A stretch of 64,000 bases of DNA from assembly GCF_000002995.4 (NCBI RefSeq), contig NW_025062478.1, forward strand, positions 558,001 to 622,000. Direction: 5' to 3'. The DNA comes from Brugia malayi. Taxonomy: Eukaryota > Nematoda > Chromadorea > Rhabditida > Onchocercidae. The translations under genes and the position numbers were made by a program. Of this stretch, positions 14,201 to 25,752 are shown one piece after another; position 1 is the first letter of the stretch; each line of letters starts with the position of its first letter. The notes below the pieces were generated by a model that was not told the origin of the DNA, searched no databases, and saw only the letters and a list, made by a program, of their open reading frames with translations.

Positions 14201-14781
14201 TGGCAAAGATGCATTCTTCTTTGAAAATACGTCGAAAACGACAAAACGTACTTGCTCCTGCAGCCTTCGTCACTAATATCCTCAATCCAGGCGGAGCACC
14301 ATCCGTCCTGTCACCTGCAGCATTTGCACTAACAATTTTTTCTCCATCAGTTCTAGGTCCTTCTATATTAAGTCCAGGTGCGTTCCTTGCCACAATCTTA
14401 TCTCCAAGTGTACTCAGTCCTGCGGTCTTGTCACCAGTAGCATTTTCTGCTCTTATCCTGTCACCATTTTCCCTTAATCCAGGTATCTTAAGTCCTGCTG
14501 CACTAGCACCATCTATCTTATCTCCGAACGCATTATCACCAGGTATTGTATCACCGTCTGTACTTTCACCAGCTATTTTGAGTCCTTTTGCCCTAAACCC
14601 ATCCGTCTTTTCACCATCTGCACTTGGCGGTTTGGTCGGAAGTCCATTTGCCCTTTCACCGTCTTTCTTTTCTCCATCTTATATTGCTCTTGTTATTTTT
14701 TCACCGAGCGCTTTCTCACCCTCATTCAATTCGACCGGTAGGGGTGTCACGGTGCTGTTTTCACCTAGTATAGGAAGTTAA
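11290..14781 (+). CDS. MLT-10-like moulting-cycle protein, copy A
   Basis: Ten exons: 11290-11341, 11659-11839, 11918-~11977, 12058-~12221, 12385-12646, 12785-12911, 13075-13305, 13447-13617, 13718-13885, 14038-14781. This gives about 719 residues. The ends of exons 3 and 4 use weak donors and are uncertain. Residues 1-27 form a signal peptide (LLAIWIACIIVGPV core). The middle is the nematode Moulting_cycle domain (DUF644, Pfam PF04870), with FGSPRLLSLVPD in exon 7 and ILSPSLFSMHDKG in exon 8. A basic RRKRQ site (about 537-541) precedes a C-terminal region of strict five-residue SPxxL/F repeats to the end. C. elegans MLT-10 and its paralogues are secreted by epidermis and needed for cuticle exchange (family knowledge). 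The 5' end carries an expanded 52-bp repeat; see the separate entry. Confidence 0.85.
11326..11585 (+). repeat. 52-bp tandem repeat x5 spanning exon 1/intron 1
   Basis: Five head-to-tail 52-bp units start at 11326, 11378, 11430, 11482 and 11534. Each contains GCGAYATGGATAGCTT followed by GTAAGTTG, which is the end of mlt-10-like exon 1 plus its 5' splice site. Copy B of the gene has one unit (20329-20380). The 208-bp difference (4 x 52) exactly accounts for the different exon 1-exon 2 spacing of the two genes. Confidence 0.97.
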
Positions 14782-15007
14782 TATATGTTCCCAATAGCTC
14801 TGAATGTCTTTCGGCAATCTGAAATTATTAATTTTAAAATGAATAGACTTTTTATTGTTTTGTTCTACAATGTATATTTGCTGCCATAAAATTATATGTA
14901 TTGTTTTTATTAGCACAATTTAGCTGCTAGAATGATAACCGTAAAATTAACGACGGTTCACTAATTCTACCAGTTGTTTAGCATTGCTAATAGATATCGA
15001 AAATTTC

Positions 15008-15038
<31 letters not shown>

Positions 15039-15506
15039 TTTATTCATGAGTATGAATGAAGTGTGAACGACACGTGACACGCTAGAAAGTAATCTGTGAC
15101 TTTCTGGTTGCAGTCGATAAAATTATGGAATAATTCTTGACATTCAATTGTAAAGCTGTATGATAAGTATCATCTGACAAAGTTTATTCATTTTGAAGTT
15201 TTGATATTTGATGCTTTGAAAAATATAACTGTAATGGAATATGCTTGTTTGAAGATAGATTTTATTAATTCTGACCTTCATTTATTAATCTTGATTTTAT
15301 TTCAAGCCGCTTTTTATCTATGACAAATTCTATAACTTCCTGATGTATCATGATAATGGATGGTACATACATAAATACTGAATAAGTAAGTAACTGAATA
15401 AATTAATTGGTTAGAAAAATAAAAAAATTAAAAAGTAGTTTATATACATATATATCATATCTATTTATAATATATACATTATGCATTTATTTATTTACTT
15501 GTTTTC
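14782..15506. other. 3' flank of mlt-10-like copy A
   Basis: The first roughly 160 bases are recognisably related to the 3' flank of copy B (to about 24105) but heavily diverged, so this is probably shared 3' UTR. A T26 tract lies near 15015-15041. No further gene is seen. Confidence 0.5.
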
Positions 15507-15775
15507 TTGAGATCAGAGTTGTTCTTCTTATAAACTTAATGAAAAAAGGATGAGTCAAATGAAAATGAATAAAATATAACATTTTATATTCGATTAAATG
15601 ATCATGGGAGAAGAATTTAGTGCCATTGTGAAGTTACGAGCTATGCTAGCAATACCATATGTCTAAGCCAGATAAGTCTCAACTGAAAGATTATAAAAAA
15701 TATGTCATGAGTAGAGATAGACCCGTCATTAGCTTTATGATAATTAGCTTAAGAGAAGAACAACTCTGATCTCAA
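15507..15775. mobile_element. MITE-like element, 22-bp terminal inverted repeats
   Basis: TTGAGATCAGAGTTGTTCTT (first 20 of 22 bases, 15507-15528) recurs as its exact reverse complement at 15754-15775. The 269-bp interval has no coding capacity. I see no convincing target-site duplication, so the transposon class is not determined. Confidence 0.55.
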
Positions 15776-15899
15776 ATTTGAGTAGATGGAGCCCGTTGGG
15801 CTTTCAGAGTTGTCCGTTTACAGAAGTACTCTAAACTGAGAACTTCCTTACAACTGTCTCCTAAGCTTGCTAAACCTGACAGTTGAAATCTAAGTTTGA

Positions 15900-18735
15900 A
15901 TCAGTTTCGCATACTTTGCAATTCATCTTCAAAAGCCTTTGCGTAGGCTCGAAGTATACATCCCGTTTCATAAAGCACTGTGGATGGGTGAGGAACAAAA
16001 TAGCAGAAGGTGCAGTAAAAATTGCAAACCTGACTTTGCTTACAGATAATTCAGGACTTTAGTCACTCGGGATTGGCCTTGAAGATTACAGCCTTGTTCG
16101 GCAGCATATTGAATGACCAAGTTGCCTTTTTCAATAGCCCTAAATAACTTGTGCATATTGGAATATCATCACAATGCAAGTAACACTAAAATACAAATAA
16201 CAACTTTCATTAATTACCTAGAGTCAGGATTCAACATTAACATTACTAACTTTCGTGAAATGCATCCCCATCGAAAAAAATAAGTGTCAAGAAAAAAAGT
16301 CAGATAAACTCAAAACTGAACATTTCTAGTCAACAGCTGGTTTCACGATCATGAATTCAATTGCCTCCAAATTTATTAATTTGTCGATAGATCTTCTAAT
16401 TATCTTCTAAATTTTCCACTATACCGTAAATGACATGTTGTTCCTCTCAGCATGTATGCTTCAACTCTTCAAGCTGATTCCACAGAAAAACCAAGTTCTA
16501 CACCAACTTTCGCCATCTTATCCGATTTCTGGATGATAAAATTATAATTCTTGATGATTTCAGTGTAGGAAAGAATTCTGAATCCTGAAAGAAAGTCAAA
16601 ATAGGTAAAAGACTTTGGTACTGCAACAAAAATTGTAATCTCTTGCTAGAGTTTTATGCGGAACAGCAACTTACGAACATAAAAAAAAAAAAAAAAAAAA
16701 CCATCTTTCAGCAGAAAAATTTAAAACGACTTGGAAATTTGGATGATGATTTCTTGATCCAAACATTGATACCTCATCCAAACATTGATACCATTTTAGT
16801 GCAGCAAAGATGCACTTCCACTCGAGTGATAATAATGCCAAATGTCAAATAAATTACCGTCTTGTGCAACATAAGCTCAACTTCCATTTTCCGCCAAATC
16901 TAAAAATGGCAAAATATCATGAAAAACGCTTGAAACCAATAACCTTGAAATTTTTATAAAAAGAGCTGTCCTCGAACTACACTTACAGACACCTTACGGA
17001 TTTCCTTCCTATAACTAATTAAAGATAGCATCCAGCATTTCTTTAAGTCGAACAAACAATTTACAGATTTAGGAACAGCTATTCAAGAAGAGAATTGTCT
17101 TTTAAAACAACTATCTAAGAGGAGAATTTGCCACCCGAGCACATCTCTCTCACCTATTTTGTCTTGCAAGAAAATCATCTTTTTATCTTGCATTGTAGTA
17201 AGTTTTAAAAGAAATTTTATGATGTAAAGAACAAATGATAGCTATCTAGCATAAAAGATACAGATTTCGGTTATCATATCACTACGACACTTTGAAAGCA
17301 TTGCATGAACAATACAGATGGCACTCCCTTCTTATCGATAAACCCACTATTCTCATCCGATGATCTGAACTCATCTGATAAATGATCTTAAGTACTCTTC
17401 AATGCTTATCGTCCAGCAATTCAACACATCACTCAGCAGCAGTTAGGAAAACTGAACTTGATGTAGCTCTCAAGGTCATACAGCAGTTAGAATCTGGAAA
17501 CAGTATCTGAGTTTGGATAGAATTCCATATTAAAATCTGGAAGTACGGAGAATAAACAGCCTATGTTAAATTCCACAAGCTATCTCCGATCTTCGAGATG
17601 TAATTATCGTGTGATGATGAGATCCGATAGAAATCCGCTTTGTTCGCACAGTTCACAATAAATTTATGGAATTTAGCATGAAATAGTCATTAAAATTAAT
17701 AAAAGCATTTAGATGTGGTATTTGTTTTCAGTAAATGCAAGAATAATGTAATAACATATCAATTAACATATCAAAGTATTTGACACCATGAGCAGAAAGA
17801 ACTTATGACAAATCTTGTAATGATTAGATTGTCACTTTCAATTCCTCAAAACAATTACCCTGTTTCACAAACTTTCCATAATCAAAGTTCTCACACCAGA
17901 CTTTGCTCATAATATTCTTCAACACAATGTTCCAAAGAATCACGGCAAATTTTGATGAAGAAAACTTACAATTCATATATATAATTAATACATATAATTA
18001 AACTATAATTCGTACTTATAATTCGATATCTTATTGACGGAAATCTATGCAATTCCAGGCAATTGAAAACACATAACCCATAACTCAGTCGTCACCTCAT
18101 CGAAAACTTCTCCTTGCAGGCGACACCCATCCTTGGCATCACTGCACGCAAATTATTATCAGCATATCAGTTTACTTACCTACATAACACTATTTCCTCG
18201 GACGCTAGATTGGAAGATATTTTGACAAAGGCCTAACAAAAACACGCAGAGCATACGTATACCATTAATAATCTATTTCCAATTTCTCTTTTTCAATTTT
18301 GAATGTGGAACAATAAACACCTGAAGAAAAATACTAAGATTAGTGTCGGTATTTACTCTTTTGTACGGATCTGAAACATAGGTCATCTACTGTCACCATC
18401 TGCGATCTCTCCTTGAATGACACCATCAGTGTTGCCTTCGAATCATTCTAAATTTCCACTACCCTGAACGCATGGCGTATGATCGTCTTCGAATAATCAA
18501 GGATTAGTAGTATTGAGGTCACGCTAGTTAGATACAGCTATTTGGGCAAGTTATTTTTCCAACATTTTCTCTGTGATAAATTCGCCATTGGCTACAATAG
18601 ATGTGCCTCAAAAACAAGGTTCAAAAATTTCCTGAATCATCGTTAGTGATTCACTCCGGTTTCCAATCAAAAAAGCATAGAGTGCTGCACCGTCTTCGAG
18701 AATGCAGCTACCTCTTGAAGTGAACATATCAAGGA
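15900..18735 (-). pseudogene. Decayed NUP155-like nucleoporin relic
   Basis: The minus strand holds an ordered series of short coding-like blocks interrupted by stops. Examples are DGAALYAFLIGN (~18.7 kb), GEFITEKMLEK (~18.56), EEIVLC joined to SDAKDGCRLQGEVFDEV across a 38-bp intron (18179-18142), QDLS-stop-VLSAHGVKYFDMLI (~17.8), ADFYRISSSHDNYISK (~17.6), ICIVHAMLSKC (~17.3), VIQYAAEQG (~16.1) and LRAYAKAFEDELQSM (~15.95). Their order and spacing follow, from memory of the human protein, the C-terminal half of NUP155, an inner-ring nuclear pore scaffold. Several stops (at CGA, CAA or CAG-like positions) lie inside the best conserved blocks, so the locus cannot encode the full protein. Identification rests on patterns, not an alignment; NUP155 could be wrong even though the coding relic is clear. 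Confidence 0.6.
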
Positions 18736-18849
18736 TCACTCCTTATTATTCACTGGTTCTTTTAGCCTAACGGGTTGACAACAAATCTGGGTAAATTCCT
18801 TCATAAATGTTCGTTCACGAGACTAAGCGATATAGCATAGCACACAAAT

Positions 18850-20292
18850 ATCACATAAAAAAAAAAACATCAATACGCAAAATCTTTACTCTATCTTAAT
18901 GCACAACTAACAATTTTCGTGAATGTTTTGTTTGTGGTCTTTATTGTCACTAACGAATATTTGTCATAAAGATTTTGTTGACTAATAATTATTGGAAAAT
19001 ATTTGAGCCGCTAGACTGATCGATCATTATACTGAGCTTCTTCGAGAAAATTGGATAGAAATTTGGTAAGGGTTATAAATTGTAGCATTGAATTGAACCA
19101 AATCTAAGTGAGCTTTTTGTAGCAAAGGTCACAAAGTCATAAAAGTTTTATCAGCGAATGATCTTAATTCCATATATAATAGTAATTAGTTTACAATAAA
19201 GTTTTTCTTTTTTTTTTTTTTTTTTTGAACCATTTTGTGAAAATTATTTGCAAAACAAAAAGTGTTCAGTAAACAAAGACAACCAAAACATCTTAACCAT
19301 TGAATGTTATTTCTCAAACTAGAAGAACTCACCACATTTAGCCTAAAGTTCCATTTACAAAGATTTATTATAGTCAATAAAATACAACAGATGCAATAGT
19401 CAGTCAATCAAAAATATGAACCTTCTTTTTGCGCTTCCAATTGCATTCCTGATTTAAGTACAATTTTTCTTTTTAATGCAATACCTTGCTAATAATTCTT
19501 ATTTCATGAGCTTAAAGAAGTCTCAGTAATTGATTCGTTAAATTTGCAAAAATATGTGATTAAGAAACAGTCAACAATTAACTCGTTTCAAATGAGCCAT
19601 TTTCACAAGAGAATTGAAATCACAATAAAACGTCGATTAACCAAACTATTACAACACTTGTTGCCAAAAATAATATTGCCAGATCTATCATCGGTGTCAA
19701 AACACATGGCGGATATCATTAACTACAAAGATATTCAAGATACGCGAAAAAAAAAAAAAAAAAAAAAGAAAACATAATTAAATAAAGGCGTTCCATTTTC
19801 CAAGTTATAGATAAGGAATCATCTTGTTGATGCTACTCAATCAAATAGTATTACACTTCTTTCGAGTTCCTTCTTTATGAAAGAATTAGGATGAACGAAG
19901 TTATTCCTTTTGAGAAACTCCGAATAGTGTGATGGAGGCAATACTTTGCTGAATTCAACATATTGTATGTCTTTATGCATAAAGTTACTTAGACCCGAGT
20001 ATGCATCACCACAATTTTGTTTTCTATTTCTTTCAAGTATTTTACTCTTATCTCTTTCTTTATTTTTATCTATCTATCTATCCACCCATTCGACTAATCA
20101 CCCCACTATTCGTTGATTTAGTTGGAGATTCTGATTACTGTTGCATTCTAAGCTTCCACTTAAGCGATTGTAAAGCAAATCATTTACGAATGCTTGCGAA
20201 TTACAGTTTTTAGCAGAAGGTATCAAACGGATAAACTGCTTAATTTTCCAGGTCACTGTCTCTTGGAATAACAATTTTTCACATATTGCTCA
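18850..20292. other. Intergenic, upstream of mlt-10-like copy B
   Basis: A coding-like but unassigned open frame of about 77 codons at 19544-19777 (+) ends in an A22 tract. It has no ATG context or splice sites that tie it to a gene. The rest shows nothing recognisable except sequence just before 20293 related to the flank of copy A. Confidence 0.45.
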
Positions 20293-23200
20293 ATGAGAAA
20301 TTACCAATATCAGAGTGCGACACTGCTTGCGATATGGATAGCTTGTAAGTTGAAGTTCGCTTGAACTCTTCACAAGATTTGCGACATGTATTCTGATGAC
20401 ATACGTTATTATGATGATAGCCGTGTACCTACTTCATCCATCCACCTATTAAGGCATCATCGTTGGACCGGTTTCAAGTTCTATCCAATACACGCGAGAA
20501 ACAATGCCAGGTGCACAATATTATGATGGTAAAAAGTTAAATATTCCAATTTCAAAAGAGGCTGCAGTTGAACTCATTGAACGATGGATTCATCAGGGAA
20601 TAAGCAGTATGATGGCTTGTATTGCCACCCAACGGTTAGTTCGTTCTTGTCATCTGTACTCTCATGTGTGACATGCATGAATTTAAACATAAATTGGCTT
20701 TTTGTAGATCAGGAAATTCTCTCTGAACGGAAAAAAGAGACAGGAGGAGCACAAAAAGAAATATAAAACTCAGTTGTTGATCTCGATGTCACATCCAAAT
20801 ATTATTTTCATTTTGAAATTAACATTCTTTAGCAGAAAAATGTTTACTTCAGCCTAAGCAAATTAAACGAATATGAACGGAATCGAGTGCAAAAGTGTTC
20901 ACAAGCCGCTCAGGACATTTACGAACAGGCAAGATGTGTAGTCCGAGCCATTGATGCAAAACCGAAACAGATGGATCCTACAAGAAGTATCGTTTCACGT
21001 CTTAAAACACACTTACGTCAACTATTAGTGCAACTGTTCACACTTCTGATGGAAGATATAATCACTTCAATATTTAAAAATCAATAGAAATACTTGTATT
21101 GGATGCATAGTATAGGTAGTTATTACTTAAATTGATGTTTAATTGAAGCAATTTAATTAACATTCTTCTCCTCGTACAGTTTCACATATGCAAAAGCTGC
21201 AAAAATTAATGGATGGAAAACAGAAGATAGTCGGTGCTATAATCCAATCTGAATCACATCACATCGATTTCAATCGAAGCAGGAAAAGGGAACAGGTGGA
21301 ATTCCGAACACGGCGAAGTGTAATCAATCGACACAGTTATAAGTTACACACTGAATACGAACATTTGACACCCTTTGGTATTCTCGGCAAATACTTATCG
21401 AAGATGACAAGAATTATCAAAAATAAGGACCCAAATTCATCGTTAGTTTTGAGCGTAGTTTTCTTAAAACTTAACACTACGGAGAATGAAATTGTTGTTG
21501 TAGCAAAAAAAAAAAAGTATTATTTGGAAGAGATTTTCTGATCTCAGGAAAATTTGTTTGATGCATATATAAATATTTGGAGTAACACAGAAGCAACAAT
21601 ATAATAAAATTTGAAAAGTCGAAATCTTTTTTTTTGGTTCTACAAATTGTTTTAGGTAACATACACGTATGTTGTTGAATTGCAAGTGATGATAAATTCT
21701 TTGGTAGGCTTCACAGTTATAATGTAAACAAAAAAAGAGAAGGGTAAATATGAAGTGAGAAATAATGTATAAAGGATTCATGGTAGAAACATAAGATTGG
21801 AAACAAAGAATTTAAGCTATAAACATTTTCCTACCCACATTTTTTAATCTTTCACTTATATCTTCATTTTTAGTCCATTTCAAAAGAACACCTAATTTAG
21901 ATGGAAGAAAACGCTGTATGAAATCGAAAGTTTAAAACGACGAGAACAAGAAAAAAATGATTTCGCTGAGCAATTACAGAAACGATTTCCATTCAGTCTC
22001 AAAAATGCGGAACTCAAACTAACACCAGTAAGCACGTTAAGCAATTCGTCGGATTGAATTGAATAATTTTGATAAATAAATTGAGTATCCTTACTCGACT
22101 CCTACTTCAATACATAGTCATGATACAAAACAGAATGGTTCAATCTCGAAATGTAAAACTTTTAATTTTATTTAATTCTATTCTCTCAGGAAGAAAAACT
22201 CTTAGCGAAAGAATTACATATATCGAAACATCTTCTGCAAGATTTGGATAAAAACAATGTGAAAACAAAAAAAACTTTGGAAATTGTTCGACTCTTTCAA
22301 CGAGCAGTTAAACTTGCGATGGTTCTTAATGGTGCCAACGGTACCAAATTAGAAAATAAGACACTCAGATTTGGTTCACCGCGTCTGTTATCATTGGTAC
22401 CTGACAATGTTAATGATCAGGTATGCTTGCTGAACATTGAATTATTCCGGATGTTTTGAACTGTTCTCTTTTTGCACTGTTAACCGTTTGAAGTTCTTTC
22501 TTATCAGCGACCTGATTATTCACTTTGCTATTTGGAGCAAAATAAAAAATTTTCCTTTCAGATTAGCATCTTATCTCCATCGCTGTTCAGCATGCATGAT
22601 AAAGGCAAAGGTTTAGAAGCATTAACCAGCATTCCGGAATTGCTGAAAGTTGCCGGTAATAAGGATTACGAGGAATGGCTAAACTTCATTATAGAAGCAT
22701 CCGGTACAACTGATGCAATACATAAATTGAAGGTCTGATTTATCAGAAGTGTTCAGGTATCATGAACATTATGATACCTCGTTTTCAATTAAGCATTCAG
22801 TCTGAGTTAATAATTTTCTGAAAAACATTTAGGAAAAAGATGAATTAGATTGGCTACCACCCGGTTATAAATCAATGCCACGTGGAATAGATGGTCAACC
22901 GATGTTTTTTACGAAGGAAAACGTGACAGAATTTGATCCTGAATTGGCTAGGAAAGTGGAACTTTTCGAAAATTTGACACATTCACTTACGCCAAAACAG
23001 GTTGGATTGTTTTCTTCGTAATAGATCCTTTGGAAAAAATCAAAATCAAATTTTCAAATCACTTTCGTATTTAAAAACTATTATTTTTTGATTTCGAGGT
23101 CATTACCGGCATGAGTTGCCGATAAACGAAAATTATCAAAATTCTTAATTCGAGCAAATTGTCTGACCACCTCAGTCAATAAAACAAATATTACAGTTAA

Positions 23201-23940
23201 TGGACTTCAATACAACCGGATTCTCGATGATGACTCCAAAGCAACTGACAATGTTCTATGGCCCAAAGTCACCTTTAAACAACAGCAAAGCGTTGGATTT
23301 CTTCATGTCACTAAGTGAAGATGACATGCACCATCACATTCTTAGTGATATCCGTGATATGGCAAAGATGCATTCTTCTTTGAAAATACGTCGAAAACGA
23401 CAAAACGTACTTGCTCCTGCAGCCTTCGTCACTAATATCCTCAATCCAGGCGGAGCACCATCCGTCCTGTCACCTGCAGCATTTGCACTAACAATTTTTT
23501 CTCCATCAGTTCTAGGTCCTTCTATATTAAGTCCAGGTGCGTTCCTTGCCACAATCTTATCTCCAAGTGTACTCAGTCCTGCGGTCTTGTCACCAGTAGC
23601 ATTCGCTGCTCTTATCCTGTCACCTTTTTCCCTTAATCCAGGTATCTTAAGTCCTGCTGCACTAGCACCATCTGTTTTGTCACCCAGCGCATTATCACCA
23701 GGTATTGTATCACCGTCTGTACTTTCACCAGCTATTTTGAGTCCTTTTGCCCTAAACCCTTCCATCTTTTCACCATCCGCACTTGGTGCTTTGGTCGCAA
23801 GTCCATTTGCCCTTTCACCGTCTTTCTTTTCTCCATCTTATATTGCTCTTGTAGTTTTTTCACCGAGCGCTTTCTCACCCTCATTCAATTCAACCGGTAG
23901 GGGTGTCACGGTGCTGTTTTCACCTAGTGTGGGAAGTTGA
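20293..23940 (+). CDS. MLT-10-like moulting-cycle protein, copy B
   Basis: Tandem paralogue of the gene at 11.3-14.8 kb with the same ten-exon plan: 20293-20344, 20454-20634, 20713-~20772, 20853-~21016, 21180-21441, 21901-22027, 22190-22420, 22562-22732, 22833-23000, 23197-23940. It also predicts about 719 residues, with signal peptide, Moulting_cycle domain, RRKRQ site and SPxxL/F repeats. Exons 1-5 encode the same protein as copy A. Exon 6 has about four replacements, exon 7 one (Gly to Asp), exons 8 and 9 none, and exon 10 about nine, nearly all in the repeat. Intron 5 is 459 bp against 138 bp in copy A, and exon 1 has a single 52-bp unit. All reading frames are intact, so both copies look functional. 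Confidence 0.85.
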
Positions 23941-24561
23941 CTACATATGGCCTATGCTCCCAATAATTCAAATGTCTTTTCACCATATCGGCAGGATTTT
24001 AGAAAGAACTCCAGTTGTTAACCTTTTATTGTTTTGTTTTAAAGTATATTTTCTTCCTATATGTATTGCTTTTGTCGATATAGTTGCTGGAATGATAACC
24101 AATCAGCTTACAAAGTCAGTATTTACTTTTCATTTCTGAGCCGTCATGAACAGCTGAAAACTACTGGAATAAGAAGTAAGCAGAAATCAATTTTGAGGAG
24201 CAGAAGTTCAGGATCTATCAACCCTTGTCGACTTAGCATTGAAGATGACTTTTCAGCTCATCTTTCTCACGAATACAAATCAAGTGTTGAGAAATAAAGC
24301 CATTGTTAAGGAACCTTCCTAGTTTGGAAATGAATGTGTTGAGAAGGATCTTGTCGTGAATTTGAAATATCTTTTTGGTTAAAAGAGTAGATGATTTTTT
24401 CGTTAGTTAAGTTCACTGGACTTACTTTAAGTTTGTAAAACTTGAATTGAACTCTTTGCTTCTTGTCTGCAAGCAAGGACCAAGATCGACCAAGATTGTT
24501 ACTAAAATTAATTTTAATATTTAAAAAATAATTGAAATCATTTACAATTGCAAATTCAGTT
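23941..24561. other. 3' flank of mlt-10-like copy B
   Basis: To about 24105 this is diverged duplicate of the copy A 3' flank. A serine-rich open stretch at about 24139-24297 looks weakly coding but has no usable upstream exon: the only candidate intron before it is 26 bp. It is not called as a gene. Confidence 0.45.
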
Positions 24562-25048
24562 AATTTCAGCATTGAAAGTTTGTTTTAAAAAACTTTCCTT
24601 TTGCATAAAATGTCAAAAATAGTCGATAAAATCTGAGCAGATCAACCAAGATGCAAATAAAGGTGGCCTAATGGCGTACGCAATAAGACTACCATATTCA
24701 CTTATCGCACACCCACACGTAGCTTGGGAGTCGGTTGCTCTTCCCACGCTTTGTTCAGTAATTGATTTAATTTTCGGTTAAGAATTATGTCCAGCATTCG
24801 TCAGGATTATGACCGATGAAGTGCAAAGCAGTTCTGCGTTAGTTATGGTCAGAGTGATGGCGCATCAGAGGTGCGGATGTTAGAAGTCTTACACTGCTTA
24901 ACATCTTCGTGATAAAAACAAATTCATACTACTACTTTTATTTGCATCTTGGTTGATCTGCTCACATTTTATCGACTATTTTTGACATTTTATGCAAAAG
25001 GAAAGTTTTAAAAATCAACTTTAAAGCAAACTTTCAATGCTGAAATTA
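24562..25048. mobile_element. Foldback element, ~100-bp inverted arms, tRNA-like core
   Basis: The arm at 24562-24661 (from AATTTCAGCATTGAAAGTTT to the A-rich end near GATGCAAATAAA) is repeated in inverse orientation at about 24937-25048 with few mismatches and one small indel. The roughly 275-bp interior is GC-richer and opens with TGGCCTAATGG at 24664-24674, which fits a Pol III A box. GGTTGCTCTTCCC at 24733-24745 is a weak B-box match. This suggests a MITE or foldback element that carries, or was invaded by, a tRNA-derived SINE. No transposase frame is present. Confidence 0.75.
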
Positions 25049-25752
25049 ATAAATTTGGTTTCTTTCAAAATGTGAATCGACACGATATACAGTTGAATAA
25101 TCGAAACAACTCAGGAATGAATGGCACTATTGAGTAACAGGATGAGAAGACTGCCATCGATCGTTTCTTTATCAACTGACCAGAGAGGGTTTGTAAAAAT
25201 GTAGAAAATGAGCTTGACTTAGCGGATATACATTTACATGTAGATGTACATCTACATTTAGGCATCTGCACATTTACGATCTGAGGTTTAAATAACGGAT
25301 TCATTATTTCAAAAATGGGAATTAACAAAGGAATAACGAATTGGTTTATACTAATGAATTAGAAATGTTCTAAACATTTAATGTGTAGTAAATATTTTTT
25401 CGGTTTTCCGACATCATATATATTTGTACATATATGTTGATTAATTAACAATTTAAGTTTTATTTGTCCAATAATACTTAATTTTGACAATGGCTGTTTG
25501 CATTCTGGTTATAGAATACTAACAAAAACATTTGAAAAAGATACGCTGGACAATCTTATGTGATAGGGGGCGAAACAGAGTTACTGTATATAGATATATG
25601 TTTTGCTTTCCTTTCTTGACATCATCAAGATGGTCAATAATGAGATGAAATAAATTTACGCTCTCACTTCTACCATCAGCATATACTATATTTATTCTAG
25701 CGTCCTCTCCTCCAGTACCATACCAAGCAGTTCAATTTCCACCCCGGAGGGT

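Noticed and set aside
19544..19777. 77-codon open frame ending in poly-lysine
   Set aside because: It ends in a homopolymer A tract, has no recognised family, and has no splice context; it may be a decayed exon at best.
23334..23765. 143-codon minus-strand open frame across mlt-10-like exon 10 of copy B
   Set aside because: It mirrors the 15-base period of the SPxxL repeat on the other strand. Copy A breaks it into a shorter frame, and there are no splice or start signals.
24061..24297. Serine-rich open frame after mlt-10-like copy B
   Set aside because: The 5' part is duplicated 3' UTR sequence that is not conserved as a frame in copy A, and the candidate intron is only 26 bp.
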